Source of the DNA: JAFGGG01 sp964638895
GTDB lineage: Bacteria; Spirochaetota; Spirochaetia; SZUA-6; RPPD01
DNA length: 64,000 nt
NCBI GenBank assembly: GCA_964638895.1
Contig: CAZWYY010000001.1
Location: 41,692-105,691 of the forward strand
Direction: 5' to 3'
Part shown: positions 52,654-60,341 of the stretch, in pieces
Position numbering within the stretch: the first letter of the stretch is position 1
Layout: each line of letters starts with the position of its first letter
Program-made: the position numbers and the translations under genes
The notes under the pieces: generated by a model
Told to the model about the DNA's origin: nothing
Database searches by the model: none
What the model saw: only the letters and a program-made list of their open reading frames with translations

Positions 52654-53430
52654 ATGCGGAAACAAGATATCAGGAATTATTGGAATCAAAACGCTCCTGC
52701 TTGGACTGAACTGTCCCGCCGGGGCTATGATCTGTATCGAGATCATATTGCCACACCGGCCTTTCTGAACATGCTGCCTTCAGTGGCGGGCCTGGTTGGA
52801 CTGGATGTGGGCTGCGGGGAGGGGCACAACACACGTCTTATTGCGGAAAAAGGGGCGGTGGTAACCGGCATAGATATTTCTGAGAAATTTATTTCCTATG
52901 CAAAGGAACGTGAATCAGGCTGTAAAAATCTTATGTTTATTGCGGCTGACGCTTATCATATTCCGTTCAATGCCGGATATTTTGATTTTTGTATTTCAAC
53001 CCAGGCTTTCATGGATTTCCCGGATCAGCATAAGGCATTGCGTGAAATATATAGAGTGCTGAAACCGGAGGGGTTTTTTCAGTTTTCGATATTGCACCCC
53101 CTTTTTGACAGGGTAGGGAATGGATGGATATATGAAAACGGGGAATTAAAGGGTTACTTCATTAAAAATTATTTCAAGAACCCGCGGGGTGAGATCGATG
53201 AGTGGATGTTCAGCGCGGTTCCGCCGGAAGAAAAAGCAAAGTATAAAAAATTCAAAATTCCAAGGTTCAATAAACTCATCAGCGAATGGGTAAACCTGCT
53301 GGTAAAAACCGGTTTTATAATTGAAGAAATGGACGAGCCGGCTCCGAAAAAAGATGTGATTAAAAGATATCCGAAATTGAAAGACGCCGCGCTCATGCCG
53401 TATTTTTTGATTATCCGGGTCAGAAAATAG
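52654..53430 (+). CDS. Class I SAM-dependent methyltransferase
   Basis: About 258 residues. A Rossmann methyltransferase domain spans about 45-160. Motif I is GLDVGCGEGHNTRLIAE, the acidic residue after strand 2 is in VTGIDISEKFI, and motif IV-like FDFCISTQAFMDFPD and the post-IV strand YRVLKPEGFFQFSILHP are present. The UbiE/Methyltransf_11 type suggests a small-molecule substrate, which cannot be predicted. ATG 52654 is chosen because GCGGAG is 7 bases upstream and it lies just after the promoter. The frame is open to 52573 upstream, across the promoter. Confidence 0.88.
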   Translation: MRKQDIRNYWNQNAPAWTELSRRGYDLYRDHIATPAFLNMLPSVAGLVGLDVGCGEGHNTRLIAEKGAVVTGIDISEKFISYAKERESGCKNLMFIAADAYHIPFNAGYFDFCISTQAFMDFPDQHKALREIYRVLKPEGFFQFSILHPLFDRVGNGWIYENGELKGYFIKNYFKNPRGEIDEWMFSAVPPEEKAKYKKFKIPRFNKLISEWVNLLVKTGFIIEEMDEPAPKKDVIKRYPKLKDAALMPYFLIIRVRK

Positions 53431-53504
53431 TATGGGATTATCTGTACAATTTAATTATCCAATTCTTATCTTGAATCTCACCTGATATTGTGTCATAACA
53501 TGGT

Positions 53505-54548
53505 ATGGGAAAAAAGACGATCCAAAGCTTTTTTAAAGATCTGCCCAAAATTGAGCTTCATTTACACCTGGAAGGCGCCATTCCCCTGCAGATACTATGG
53601 GAGCTGGTGAAAAAGTACGGCGGACATAAAGAGTTGGGAAACGACATTGAAAACCTGCGCATGAGGTTTGTGTTTAGGGACTTTCCCCATTTTATTGAAA
53701 CCTGGGTCTGGAAAAACCAGTTCCTGAAAGAATACGAGGATTTTGAGTTTATGGCAGCCGGTGTGGCACGTGATCTGGCCGCCCAGAATATTATATACGC
53801 GGAGGTGTTTTTTACTCCAAATGATCATGTGTCAAAGGGCCTGGAACTGGGAAGGATTGTGGAAGCGGTGGCCGGCGGTATTAAACAGGTGGGAAAGGAT
53901 ATTGAACTGAGATTGATTTATGATCTATGCCGGGATTTCGGCCCTGAGAGAGGCATGGAACAGCTTGAGAAAATCAGGGACCTGAAGGGGTTTGGAATAA
54001 TAGGCATCGGGATCGGCGGTTCGGAACAGTCATATCCCCCGGAGCCGTTCGCGGCCGTATATGAGAAAGCGCGTACTTATGGTTTCCATACCACGGCCCA
54101 TGCCGGTGAGGCGGCCGGAGCACAGAGCGTGTGGGGAGCGTTGAAAACCCTGAAGGCGGAACGCATAGGACACGGTACGCGGAGTTTTGAGGACCCGGAG
54201 TTGGTTGCGTATTTAAAGGCTACGCAGGTCCCTCTTGAGGTCTGTCCTCTGTCCAATGTGCGTACGGGGGTTGTAGCTTCAATCGCCGAACATCCGGTGA
54301 AGCGCTATTTTGAGGCGGGGCTAAACGTCTGCATCAACACGGACGATCCAAAAATGTTCCACAACAGCCTGGTGCAGGAGTATATGTGCCTGATGGATGA
54401 ATTGGGATTCAGCGTCGGTGATATTCGGCGGTTATTGCATAACGCGGTTACGGCCGCCTGGTGTGATGATGAAAAAAAGCGCAGCCTGCGGCAGGCAATT
54501 GATGAGTATTTTAAAAAGGCTGGAAATCCGTCCTTGACTTTGGTGTGA
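53505..54548 (+). CDS. add: Adenosine deaminase family protein
   Basis: Zinc-dependent amidohydrolase converting adenosine (or a related purine) to inosine. 347 residues. The metal and catalytic residues are all present: HLHLEG (two His), TTAHAGEAAGAQSV (His and catalytic Glu), ERIGHGTRS (His), VPLEVCPLSNVRTG, and CINTDDPKMFH (Asp pair). Cytoplasmic, no signal. The 74-base gap after the methyltransferase holds no clear promoter. It could instead be an adenine or 6-aminodeoxyfutalosine deaminase, which share these motifs. Confidence 0.9.
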   Translation: MGKKTIQSFFKDLPKIELHLHLEGAIPLQILWELVKKYGGHKELGNDIENLRMRFVFRDFPHFIETWVWKNQFLKEYEDFEFMAAGVARDLAAQNIIYAEVFFTPNDHVSKGLELGRIVEAVAGGIKQVGKDIELRLIYDLCRDFGPERGMEQLEKIRDLKGFGIIGIGIGGSEQSYPPEPFAAVYEKARTYGFHTTAHAGEAAGAQSVWGALKTLKAERIGHGTRSFEDPELVAYLKATQVPLEVCPLSNVRTGVVASIAEHPVKRYFEAGLNVCINTDDPKMFHNSLVQEYMCLMDELGFSVGDIRRLLHNAVTAAWCDDEKKRSLRQAIDEYFKKAGNPSLTLV

Positions 54549-54572
54549 TACTTCGATAAATTTTTTCTAATT

Positions 54573-55313
54573 ATGAAAACGAGTATAAAAAAGTTATTCT
54601 TCTCAATTTTAATCTTTTACCTGTTGATATTCACTCAAATCGCAGCAGCAAAGGAGCCGCAGATGGATCAGTATACGCTGGGAAACAAGACTTTGAAAAT
54701 TTATTTTCTGGGTCACGCGACCCTGATGCTGGATTACGGCGGCACCATTATTCATGTCGATCCCGTGGCAGCCTATGCGGATTATAGTACCATGCCCAAG
54801 GCGGACATCATCCTGGTGACGCACCAGCACAGCGATCACCTGGATACGAACAGCATCTCCAAGATACGCAAATCATCCACCACGCTGATTTTAAACCCGG
54901 CGTCCTTTGAGATCGTCAAATCCGGGATCGCGCTGGCCAATGGAAAGTCATGGCAGTCCGGCGATATCAGGGTTGAGGCCGTACCCGCGTATAATACCAC
55001 GCCCGGGCGTGACAAGTATCATCCCAGGGGCAGGGATAACGGCTATATACTTACTTTGGGACAGACACGCATCTATATCGCCGGGGATACGGAAAACATA
55101 CCGGAAATGGCGGATATTAAGGACATTACCATCGCCTTTCTGCCCATGAACCAGCCGTATACCATGACGCCCGAGCAGGTGGCGGCGGCGGCAAAGGTGA
55201 TCAAGCCTAAGATTCTGTATCCGTATCATTGCGGCGATACGGATGTAAACCGCTTAAAAACCATGATGGCCGACAACAAGGACACGGAGTTGAAGATAAG
55301 GGAGCTGCGGTAG
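54573..55313 (+). CDS. Exported MBL-fold metal-dependent hydrolase
   Basis: A 246-residue protein with an N-terminal signal peptide (LFFSILIFYLLIFTQIAAAK) and a metallo-beta-lactamase fold of the UlaG/L-ascorbate-6-phosphate lactonase-like group. Visible: YFLGHATLMLDYGGTIIHVD (strands before the metal site), VTHQHSDHLD (HxHxDH metal motif), IYIAGDTENIPEM (bridging Asp) and LYPYHCGDTDV (last His). UlaG-type enzymes are normally cytoplasmic, so the signal peptide is notable. It starts 25 bases after add and is probably cotranscribed. Substrate unknown. Confidence 0.85.
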   Translation: MKTSIKKLFFSILIFYLLIFTQIAAAKEPQMDQYTLGNKTLKIYFLGHATLMLDYGGTIIHVDPVAAYADYSTMPKADIILVTHQHSDHLDTNSISKIRKSSTTLILNPASFEIVKSGIALANGKSWQSGDIRVEAVPAYNTTPGRDKYHPRGRDNGYILTLGQTRIYIAGDTENIPEMADIKDITIAFLPMNQPYTMTPEQVAAAAKVIKPKILYPYHCGDTDVNRLKTMMADNKDTELKIRELR

Positions 55314-55447
55314 AGTCGCGCGACCTGCGTCTGTGAGTGGCTGTTATGCGGTGTCACCGACCGCCGAAAATTATTCCCGGAAATTACTCGATGTCTGCGG
55401 CCGCGTAATGCGCGCTGATGAAATTATGCAGATTTTTATTTAATTAC

Positions 55448-55477
55448 TTGACACGCATCACGATTTTTGTTTATAGT
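55448..55477 (+). promoter_or_regulatory. Promoter of ABC exporter leader
   Basis: TTGACA at 55448-55453, 18-base spacer, TATAGT at 55472-55477. The predicted start is about 55484, just before AAGGAG of the leader ORF. The region 55314-55447 upstream shows no gene. Confidence 0.6.
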
Positions 55478-55507
55478 ATGCTACTTTTATAACAAGGAGA
55501 ATTATAC

Positions 55508-55594
55508 ATGCCTATGTTCCGTAAATGTACAGCACTTGCCTTTACTTTCGTTATTGACGGGAGAGGTGTGTCTGCGGGGGAACATAGGCGCTGA
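55508..55594 (+). CDS. 28-residue leader peptide ORF upstream of ABC exporter
   Basis: ATG 55508 is preceded by AAGGAG (55494-55499) at the ideal 8-base spacing, directly behind a promoter. The 28 codons begin MPMFRKCTALAFTFVIDG and end GEHRR, with stop TGA at 55592-55594, 20 bases before a strong terminator. The peptide resembles no family. I infer that translation, rather than the peptide product, is what matters: bases 55570-55577 within the ORF are complementary to the terminator's left arm. It is analogous in position to BmrB upstream of Bacillus BmrCD. Confidence 0.55.
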   Translation: MPMFRKCTALAFTFVIDGRGVSAGEHRR

Positions 55595-55651
55595 TTTTAT
55601 AAAGAGTCTATTCCGGCCGCAGACCACGATAGGGTTTGCGGCCTTTTTTTT
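55570..55651 (+). promoter_or_regulatory. Attenuator: terminator with competing antiterminator pairing
   Basis: Terminator: GGCCGCAGACC (55615-55625) pairs with GGTTTGCGGCC (55633-55643), an 11-bp stem with one G-U pair, followed by eight T. Competing pairing: GTCTGCGG (55570-55577, inside the leader ORF) is perfectly complementary to CCGCAGAC (55617-55624). GTG just 5' can extend it to CAC with one bulged T. A ribosome held early in the ORF would leave GTCTGCGG free and block the terminator. A ribosome reaching the stop would favour termination. Mechanism inferred from sequence. Confidence 0.6.
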
Positions 55652-55682
55652 GCCCGCGTAAGCAGGTAAAATATATTGCATG

Positions 55683-55714
55683 AAAGGCCGCCTTGGTATA
55701 TGGCGGCCTTTTTT
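55683..55714 (+). terminator. Second terminator in ABC exporter leader
   Basis: AAAGGCCGCC (55683-55692) and GGCGGCCTTT (55702-55711) form a 10-bp stem with loop TTGGTATAT and a run of six T. It lies between the first attenuator and ATG 55795, so transcription from the leader promoter must pass two terminators. A 24-codon ORF (ATG 55680) starts inside the stem but has a poorly placed SD. Confidence 0.75.
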
Positions 55715-55794
55715 ATGCATTGGATGCGTGGCCGTACCGCTCTGCAAAGCATAGTTCTTTACAGCGCGCGCGGCAATGACAAGGGGAATTTATT

Positions 55795-57567
55795 ATGAAA
55801 AAGCGTGAAAGACACGGGGACAAAAGGAAACGTCCCATGCTTGTCCTGCATACACTTTATAACGTACTCGGAACCTATAAACGTACCTTTACCCTGGCCG
55901 TCCTGGCCCTGGGCCTCTCCGTGGGGCTGACCACAATAGGGAATTTTATCATCAGGGACGCGGTGGACGCCCTGATCGCGGGCAGGGTAGAGGCAGTGGA
56001 TATTATCGGGTTTGCCCTGCTGTTTCTGGCCACGGCCATGCTTCGGGGGGTATTCGCGTTTTTTTCCGGCCGGGGCAGCGCTAAAAGCTCGGAAAAAGTG
56101 GCCTTTGCCATACGCAACCGGCTGTTCAGGCATTTCCAGCTTCTGCCCTTCGGATACCATGACAGGATGCAGACCGGTGAACTGGTGCAGCGGGCCACCT
56201 CTGACGTGGACAGTGTGCGAAAATTCTACGCTGACCAGGTGCCCGGTGTGATGAGGATTATATTCCTCTTTGTTATCAACCTGGCGGCCATATTCGTCCT
56301 GTACTGGCAGCTTGCCCTGGGTTCCATTGTGGCGGTTCCCTTTATCCTGCTGCTCTCTTTTTTCTTTTTTAAAAAGATCGTGAATGGGTTTGAGGCCTAC
56401 CAGGAGCAGGAGGGAAGCCTTACAGCCTCGATTCAGGAAACCCTGGCCGGTATCCGGGTGGTAAAGGCCTTCGCGCGCCAGGAGTGGGAGGCCGACCACT
56501 TTGACGTCATCAACAAGGAACAATGCCGGAGGGGAAACTGGCTGACCTTTCTGCACGCGGCCTATTGGCCGTTGTCCATACTGCTGTGCGGCGGCCAGTT
56601 CATCGCCATCGCCGCCATCGGGGCCTATTTTACCCTGAAGGGCGCCATTTCCTACGGTACGTATGTGGCGTTTACGGCCATGGTGGCGGCCATCATCTGG
56701 CCCCTGCAGGAATTGGGCAGGATGATCATAGAGTTGTCCAAAAGCTCGGTCTCGTTCTTCAGGATCAACGAAATTCTGGACGCCGAGGCCGAGGACATAA
56801 CGCTGGGGCTTGAGCTGTCGCATAGGTTGAAGGGAGAGATTCGCTTTCAGGATATAGGATTCTCTTATAATAAAGGGGTTCCGGTGCTTAAAGACATCAA
56901 CCTTCATGTGCGCGCCGGGGAGAAAATCGCTATCCTGGGACTCACCGGTTCCGGTAAAACCACGCTCGTGAACCTGCTGCCCAGGTTTTATGACCCGGAC
57001 AAAGGGCGGATATTGATCGATACCTACGCATTGGGTTCACTTACCAAGCGGTACCTGCGCAGGAATATCGGTACGGTGGAGCAGGAACCGTTTTTATTTA
57101 CGGCAAGCATCCGGGAAAACCTGCTGTTTGGTACCCATCGGGAGGTCACGCAGGCCGAGATGGAAAAGGCCGCCTCTATGGCCTGTATTCACGGCACCAT
57201 TCGTACTTTTCCTGAGGGGTACGATACATTAATCGGGGAGAAGGGCGTAAGCCTTTCCGGCGGGCAGAGGCAGCGGATTGCTATCGCCCGCACCATACTC
57301 AAGGACCCGAGCATCCTGATCCTGGACGACTCAACCTCGGCCATAGACGCTCACACGGAAACCAAGATCCGTATGGCCCTGGATTCGTTGATGCGGGGCA
57401 GGACCTCCTTTATCATCGCCCACAGGATAGAAACACTGATGAAGGCGGACAGGATTATCGTCATGGACAAGGGCGCCATAGTGGAGACCGGGGTGCACGA
57501 AGAGCTTATCGGGAGGCCCGGCATTTATCAGCATATATTTGCCATTCAATCGGGATTGGTAAGATGA
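55795..57567 (+). CDS. ABC exporter half-transporter, degenerate-site subunit
   Basis: A 590-residue fusion of a six-helix exporter membrane domain (about 15-320) and an ATP-binding domain (about 345-585). Walker A is ILGLTGSGKTTLVNLL, the signature VSLSGGQRQRIAIAR is intact, and Walker B reads ILILDDSTSAID, with Asp where the catalytic Glu should be. That change marks the degenerate-site subunit of heterodimeric exporters such as BmrC or TM287. It should pair with the next gene product to export drugs, lipids or peptides. AAGGGG precedes ATG. The stop overlaps the next ATG by 4 bases. Expression is probably controlled by the upstream attenuator. Confidence 0.9.
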   Translation: MKKRERHGDKRKRPMLVLHTLYNVLGTYKRTFTLAVLALGLSVGLTTIGNFIIRDAVDALIAGRVEAVDIIGFALLFLATAMLRGVFAFFSGRGSAKSSEKVAFAIRNRLFRHFQLLPFGYHDRMQTGELVQRATSDVDSVRKFYADQVPGVMRIIFLFVINLAAIFVLYWQLALGSIVAVPFILLLSFFFFKKIVNGFEAYQEQEGSLTASIQETLAGIRVVKAFARQEWEADHFDVINKEQCRRGNWLTFLHAAYWPLSILLCGGQFIAIAAIGAYFTLKGAISYGTYVAFTAMVAAIIWPLQELGRMIIELSKSSVSFFRINEILDAEAEDITLGLELSHRLKGEIRFQDIGFSYNKGVPVLKDINLHVRAGEKIAILGLTGSGKTTLVNLLPRFYDPDKGRILIDTYALGSLTKRYLRRNIGTVEQEPFLFTASIRENLLFGTHREVTQAEMEKAASMACIHGTIRTFPEGYDTLIGEKGVSLSGGQRQRIAIARTILKDPSILILDDSTSAIDAHTETKIRMALDSLMRGRTSFIIAHRIETLMKADRIIVMDKGAIVETGVHEELIGRPGIYQHIFAIQSGLVR

Positions 57568-59342
57568 GAACTGACATGAAAGATACAGTAAAACAGTTTA
57601 AAACGGGCACGCTGTTCCGGCGGATCATCGGGCTGTCAGGGAAAAACTGGCCGCTTTTGGCCGGCTTTATCGTATGCATCGCGCTTTTCGCCGTATCCCA
57701 GGCCTCGGAAACGTACGTGCTCAAAAACGTCATCGATATCGGTATTGTGAAAAAGGACATGGACGCCGTGTTCCATTACATGACTCTGTACTTCGGCATC
57801 ATCTGCTGCAACGCCGTGTTCGTGTTTGGGTTTATCCTCTGCGCCGGGCTTTTGGGTGAAATGTCGCTCAAGAGTCTGCGGCAAGGGATGCTGGACCACA
57901 TTTTAAGCCTTTCGTTTTCGTATTTCGATAAAACCTCAAGCGGCTGGCTGCTTTCGCGCATCACCTCGGACGCCTCAAGGATTACGGAGCTTCTCACCTG
58001 GATGTTTGTGGACGGGATCTGGGGCGCCATGAATGTGACGGCCGCCATGGTGTTCATGTTCGTTATCAACTGGCGGCTGGCCTTGCTTGTGCTTATAATC
58101 CTTCCGCTCCTGGTGGTAAGCGCGCTTAAGTTCAAGGGCTTTATTATCAGTGAGTACCGCAAGGTACGTGCCTTAAACTCCAAAATAACCGGCATGTTTA
58201 GTGAGACCATCTCCGGGGTCAGGGTGATAAAATCCCTCTGCGTGGAGGAGAAGAGCGCCAAAAGTTTTGAGGGGGTCACGGATTCCATGTACAGGGCATC
58301 CTTTAAAGCCGGGTTTTTATCAGCGCTGTTTTTGCCGGCCGTGCAGTTGACCACGGCCCTGGGCGTGTGTATCGTGTTGTGGGCCGGGGGGTTTCAGTTC
58401 GAATCCGGCTTTATCACCGTGGGCGGGATCAAGGCCTTTATCTCGTATATCATCTTTATGCTCTGGCCCATTCAGGACCTGGCGCGCGTGTACGCCAACA
58501 TGCAGCGCTCTCTTGCCAGCGCGGAGCGTGTGTTTACGCTGCTGGACAGCCGGGCCCGGATCGTGGATCAGGAAAAGGCGGTGCCCATAAAGGGGATCAA
58601 AGGCAGGATCGAGTTCAAGAATGTGGGGTTTTCCTACAGGAAGGACGTGCCCGTGTTAAGGGATTTCAGGCTTACGGTGAATCCGGGGGAGATGATCGCC
58701 CTGGTGGGACCTACGGGGGGCGGCAAAACCACAATCACCAATCTGATCCCGCGGTTTTACGAACCGGTAAAGGGCCGGATCCTTATAGACGGAATCGATT
58801 ACCGTAAGATCACGCAGAGATCGCTTCAGGACAAGATCGGGATCGTACTTCAGGCCCCGCACCTGTTCTCCGGCACTATCATGGAAAACATCCGCTACGG
58901 CAGGCCGGAGGCGAGTGAGGCCGAGATCCTTAAGGCCTCCAAACAGGCGCATGCGCATGACTTTATCGCAAAGACCGCGCTGGGCTATGATTCGGAAGTG
59001 GGCGAAGGGGGCGGTATGCTTTCCGTGGGCCAGAGACAACTGGTCAGCATGGCCAGGACAATTTTGAACGATCCGGACGTAATTATCCTTGATGAGGCCA
59101 CAAGCTCAATCGATACCCTTACCGAGCACCTGATCCAGATGGGGCTTAAGGCCTTGCTCAAGGACCGGACCAGCTTTGTGGTGGCGCACCGGCTTTCCAC
59201 CATCAGGAACGCGGACCGGATACTCGTTATTGAGGCCGGCTCAATCGAGGAAGAGGGCAATCATGAAGAGTTGATGCGCCGCAAAGGGCATTATTATACA
59301 CTGTATACTCACCAGTTCCGGGACGAGCTGCTGCGCGCCTAG
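57564..59342 (+). CDS. ABC exporter half-transporter, catalytic-site subunit
   Basis: A 592-residue partner of the preceding protein. The membrane domain spans about 20-330 and the ATP-binding domain about 350-590. Walker A is LVGPTGGGKTTITNLI. Walker B is VIILDEATSSIDT with the catalytic Glu. The signature is LSVGQRQ instead of LSGGQ. With the first subunit's Asp, this leaves one complete ATP site (this Walker B plus the partner's LSGGQ) and one degenerate site, the pattern seen in LmrCD, BmrCD and TM287/288. ATGA overlap couples translation. A terminator follows within 50 bases. Confidence 0.92.
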   Translation: MRTDMKDTVKQFKTGTLFRRIIGLSGKNWPLLAGFIVCIALFAVSQASETYVLKNVIDIGIVKKDMDAVFHYMTLYFGIICCNAVFVFGFILCAGLLGEMSLKSLRQGMLDHILSLSFSYFDKTSSGWLLSRITSDASRITELLTWMFVDGIWGAMNVTAAMVFMFVINWRLALLVLIILPLLVVSALKFKGFIISEYRKVRALNSKITGMFSETISGVRVIKSLCVEEKSAKSFEGVTDSMYRASFKAGFLSALFLPAVQLTTALGVCIVLWAGGFQFESGFITVGGIKAFISYIIFMLWPIQDLARVYANMQRSLASAERVFTLLDSRARIVDQEKAVPIKGIKGRIEFKNVGFSYRKDVPVLRDFRLTVNPGEMIALVGPTGGGKTTITNLIPRFYEPVKGRILIDGIDYRKITQRSLQDKIGIVLQAPHLFSGTIMENIRYGRPEASEAEILKASKQAHAHDFIAKTALGYDSEVGEGGGMLSVGQRQLVSMARTILNDPDVIILDEATSSIDTLTEHLIQMGLKALLKDRTSFVVAHRLSTIRNADRILVIEAGSIEEEGNHEELMRRKGHYYTLYTHQFRDELLRA

Positions 59343-59386
59343 CGGAAAATAGAGGCGGCGCCGCAGTCTAAAGCGGACGGATTAGC

Positions 59387-59437
59387 ACGGCGGCCTGTTT
59401 TCCTGAAACTTGATTCGGGACACGGCCGTCTTTTTTT
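59387..59437 (+). terminator. Terminator after ABC exporter operon
   Basis: GGCCTGT (59392-59398) pairs with ACA-C-GGCC (59420-59427), with one bulged C, and is followed by seven T (59431-59437). It is the first good terminator after the exporter genes. Confidence 0.6.
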
Positions 59438-59590
59438 AATAAAGCCTCAAAGCAAACTGTCAACATACCACGGAGCTGCTTTTATTAACACCCGTTCGGC
59501 CGTGATGTGGCGGTATGATAATTTATGCTAATTTATTAATGCAATATTTTACATATTGTGTATAGTTATTAATAAGAAAAGGAGGTTAAA

Positions 59591-60247
59591 ATGAAAAAAT
59601 CATTAATTATTATATGCTGCCTCTTTGGCGCGTTTTGTTGTGTCTGGATTATTTCCGCGCAATTAATGGAACCGATCTCTGTGGATACTATGTTGATCGT
59701 ATTCGACGGCCGTCAGGAAAATCTTTCCAACAGCATAAACGTTGTCGCCGTAGCAGGCTGGTCCCGGGACGGCAAGGTAGCAATTGTACAGCCGGGATCG
59801 AACATGTACCCGTTTTGGATTATACTTGACACGGTAACGGACAAGGTCGTGAAAGAGTATATGTCATTCGGCGCAGAAAATGAAAATGAGATATATAATA
59901 AACTGGCCGCGGCCATGCAGGATAACAATATCACCTTTGATACGGGAAAACCGGTGAGTCTGCCCTATGCTTTTCCAAAGAATTTACAGCCTTTAAAAAT
60001 CGAATACGACGCGATCAAACCGGGCACACAGCCCAAGATATATGCCGTGCGCGGAAGTAAGCGGAAAAAAATTTCGAGTGTGGATATTCCGGGGAACTTC
60101 GCCGAAATAAAAGGCACGTATGCCGTTAAATCTCCCTTTGAAAACAGGCTGCTGATTATTACACACGTATCATCCGAGCACATTGAGTTTGATTATACGT
60201 TTTATACGTTTACGTACGCGGGGTGCCATCTCACGGCGGGATTTTAA
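59591..60247 (+). CDS. Exported protein of unknown function
   Basis: A 218-residue protein with a signal-like N-terminus (LIIICCLFGAFCCVWIISAQ), then beta-rich sequence without recognised motifs. It includes DTMLIVFDGRQENLSNSINV, WSRDGKVAIVQPGSNMYPFW and IRGSKRKK-like basic turns (YAVRGSKRKKISSVDI), and ends YTFYTFTYAGCHLTAGF. AAAAGGAGG lies 7 bases before ATG. It stands alone between the exporter terminator and the GH30 gene, which has its own promoter. No family recognised. The WSRDGK and VAIVQPG elements are reminiscent of propeller blades, but the protein is too short for a full propeller. Confidence 0.7.
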   Translation: MKKSLIIICCLFGAFCCVWIISAQLMEPISVDTMLIVFDGRQENLSNSINVVAVAGWSRDGKVAIVQPGSNMYPFWIILDTVTDKVVKEYMSFGAENENEIYNKLAAAMQDNNITFDTGKPVSLPYAFPKNLQPLKIEYDAIKPGTQPKIYAVRGSKRKKISSVDIPGNFAEIKGTYAVKSPFENRLLIITHVSSEHIEFDYTFYTFTYAGCHLTAGF

Positions 60248-60273
60248 AAAAACCGACGGGCGCCCGTTCAGGA

Positions 60274-60302
60274 TTGACTTATATTTATAAAAATGCTAAT
60301 AA
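60274..60302 (+). promoter_or_regulatory. Promoter of GH30 gene
   Basis: TTGACT at 60274-60279, 17-base spacer, TAATAA at 60297-60302, 40 bases before GTG 60342 and upstream of its GGGGG. Confidence 0.6.
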
Positions 60303-60341
60303 ATTAACATGTATGGTAAATCAGATGAATTGGGGGTAAAA

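Noticed and set aside
55759..56907. 382-codon minus-strand ORF over the first ABC exporter gene
   Set aside because: It is a GC-driven shadow of an unmistakable ABC transporter. The translated sequence is low-complexity, Gly/His/Gln-rich and without domains.
60254..60269. ACGGGCGCCCGT palindrome before the GH30 promoter
   Set aside because: A perfect palindrome without a loop gives only a 4-bp hairpin. It might bind a protein, but nothing else supports that.
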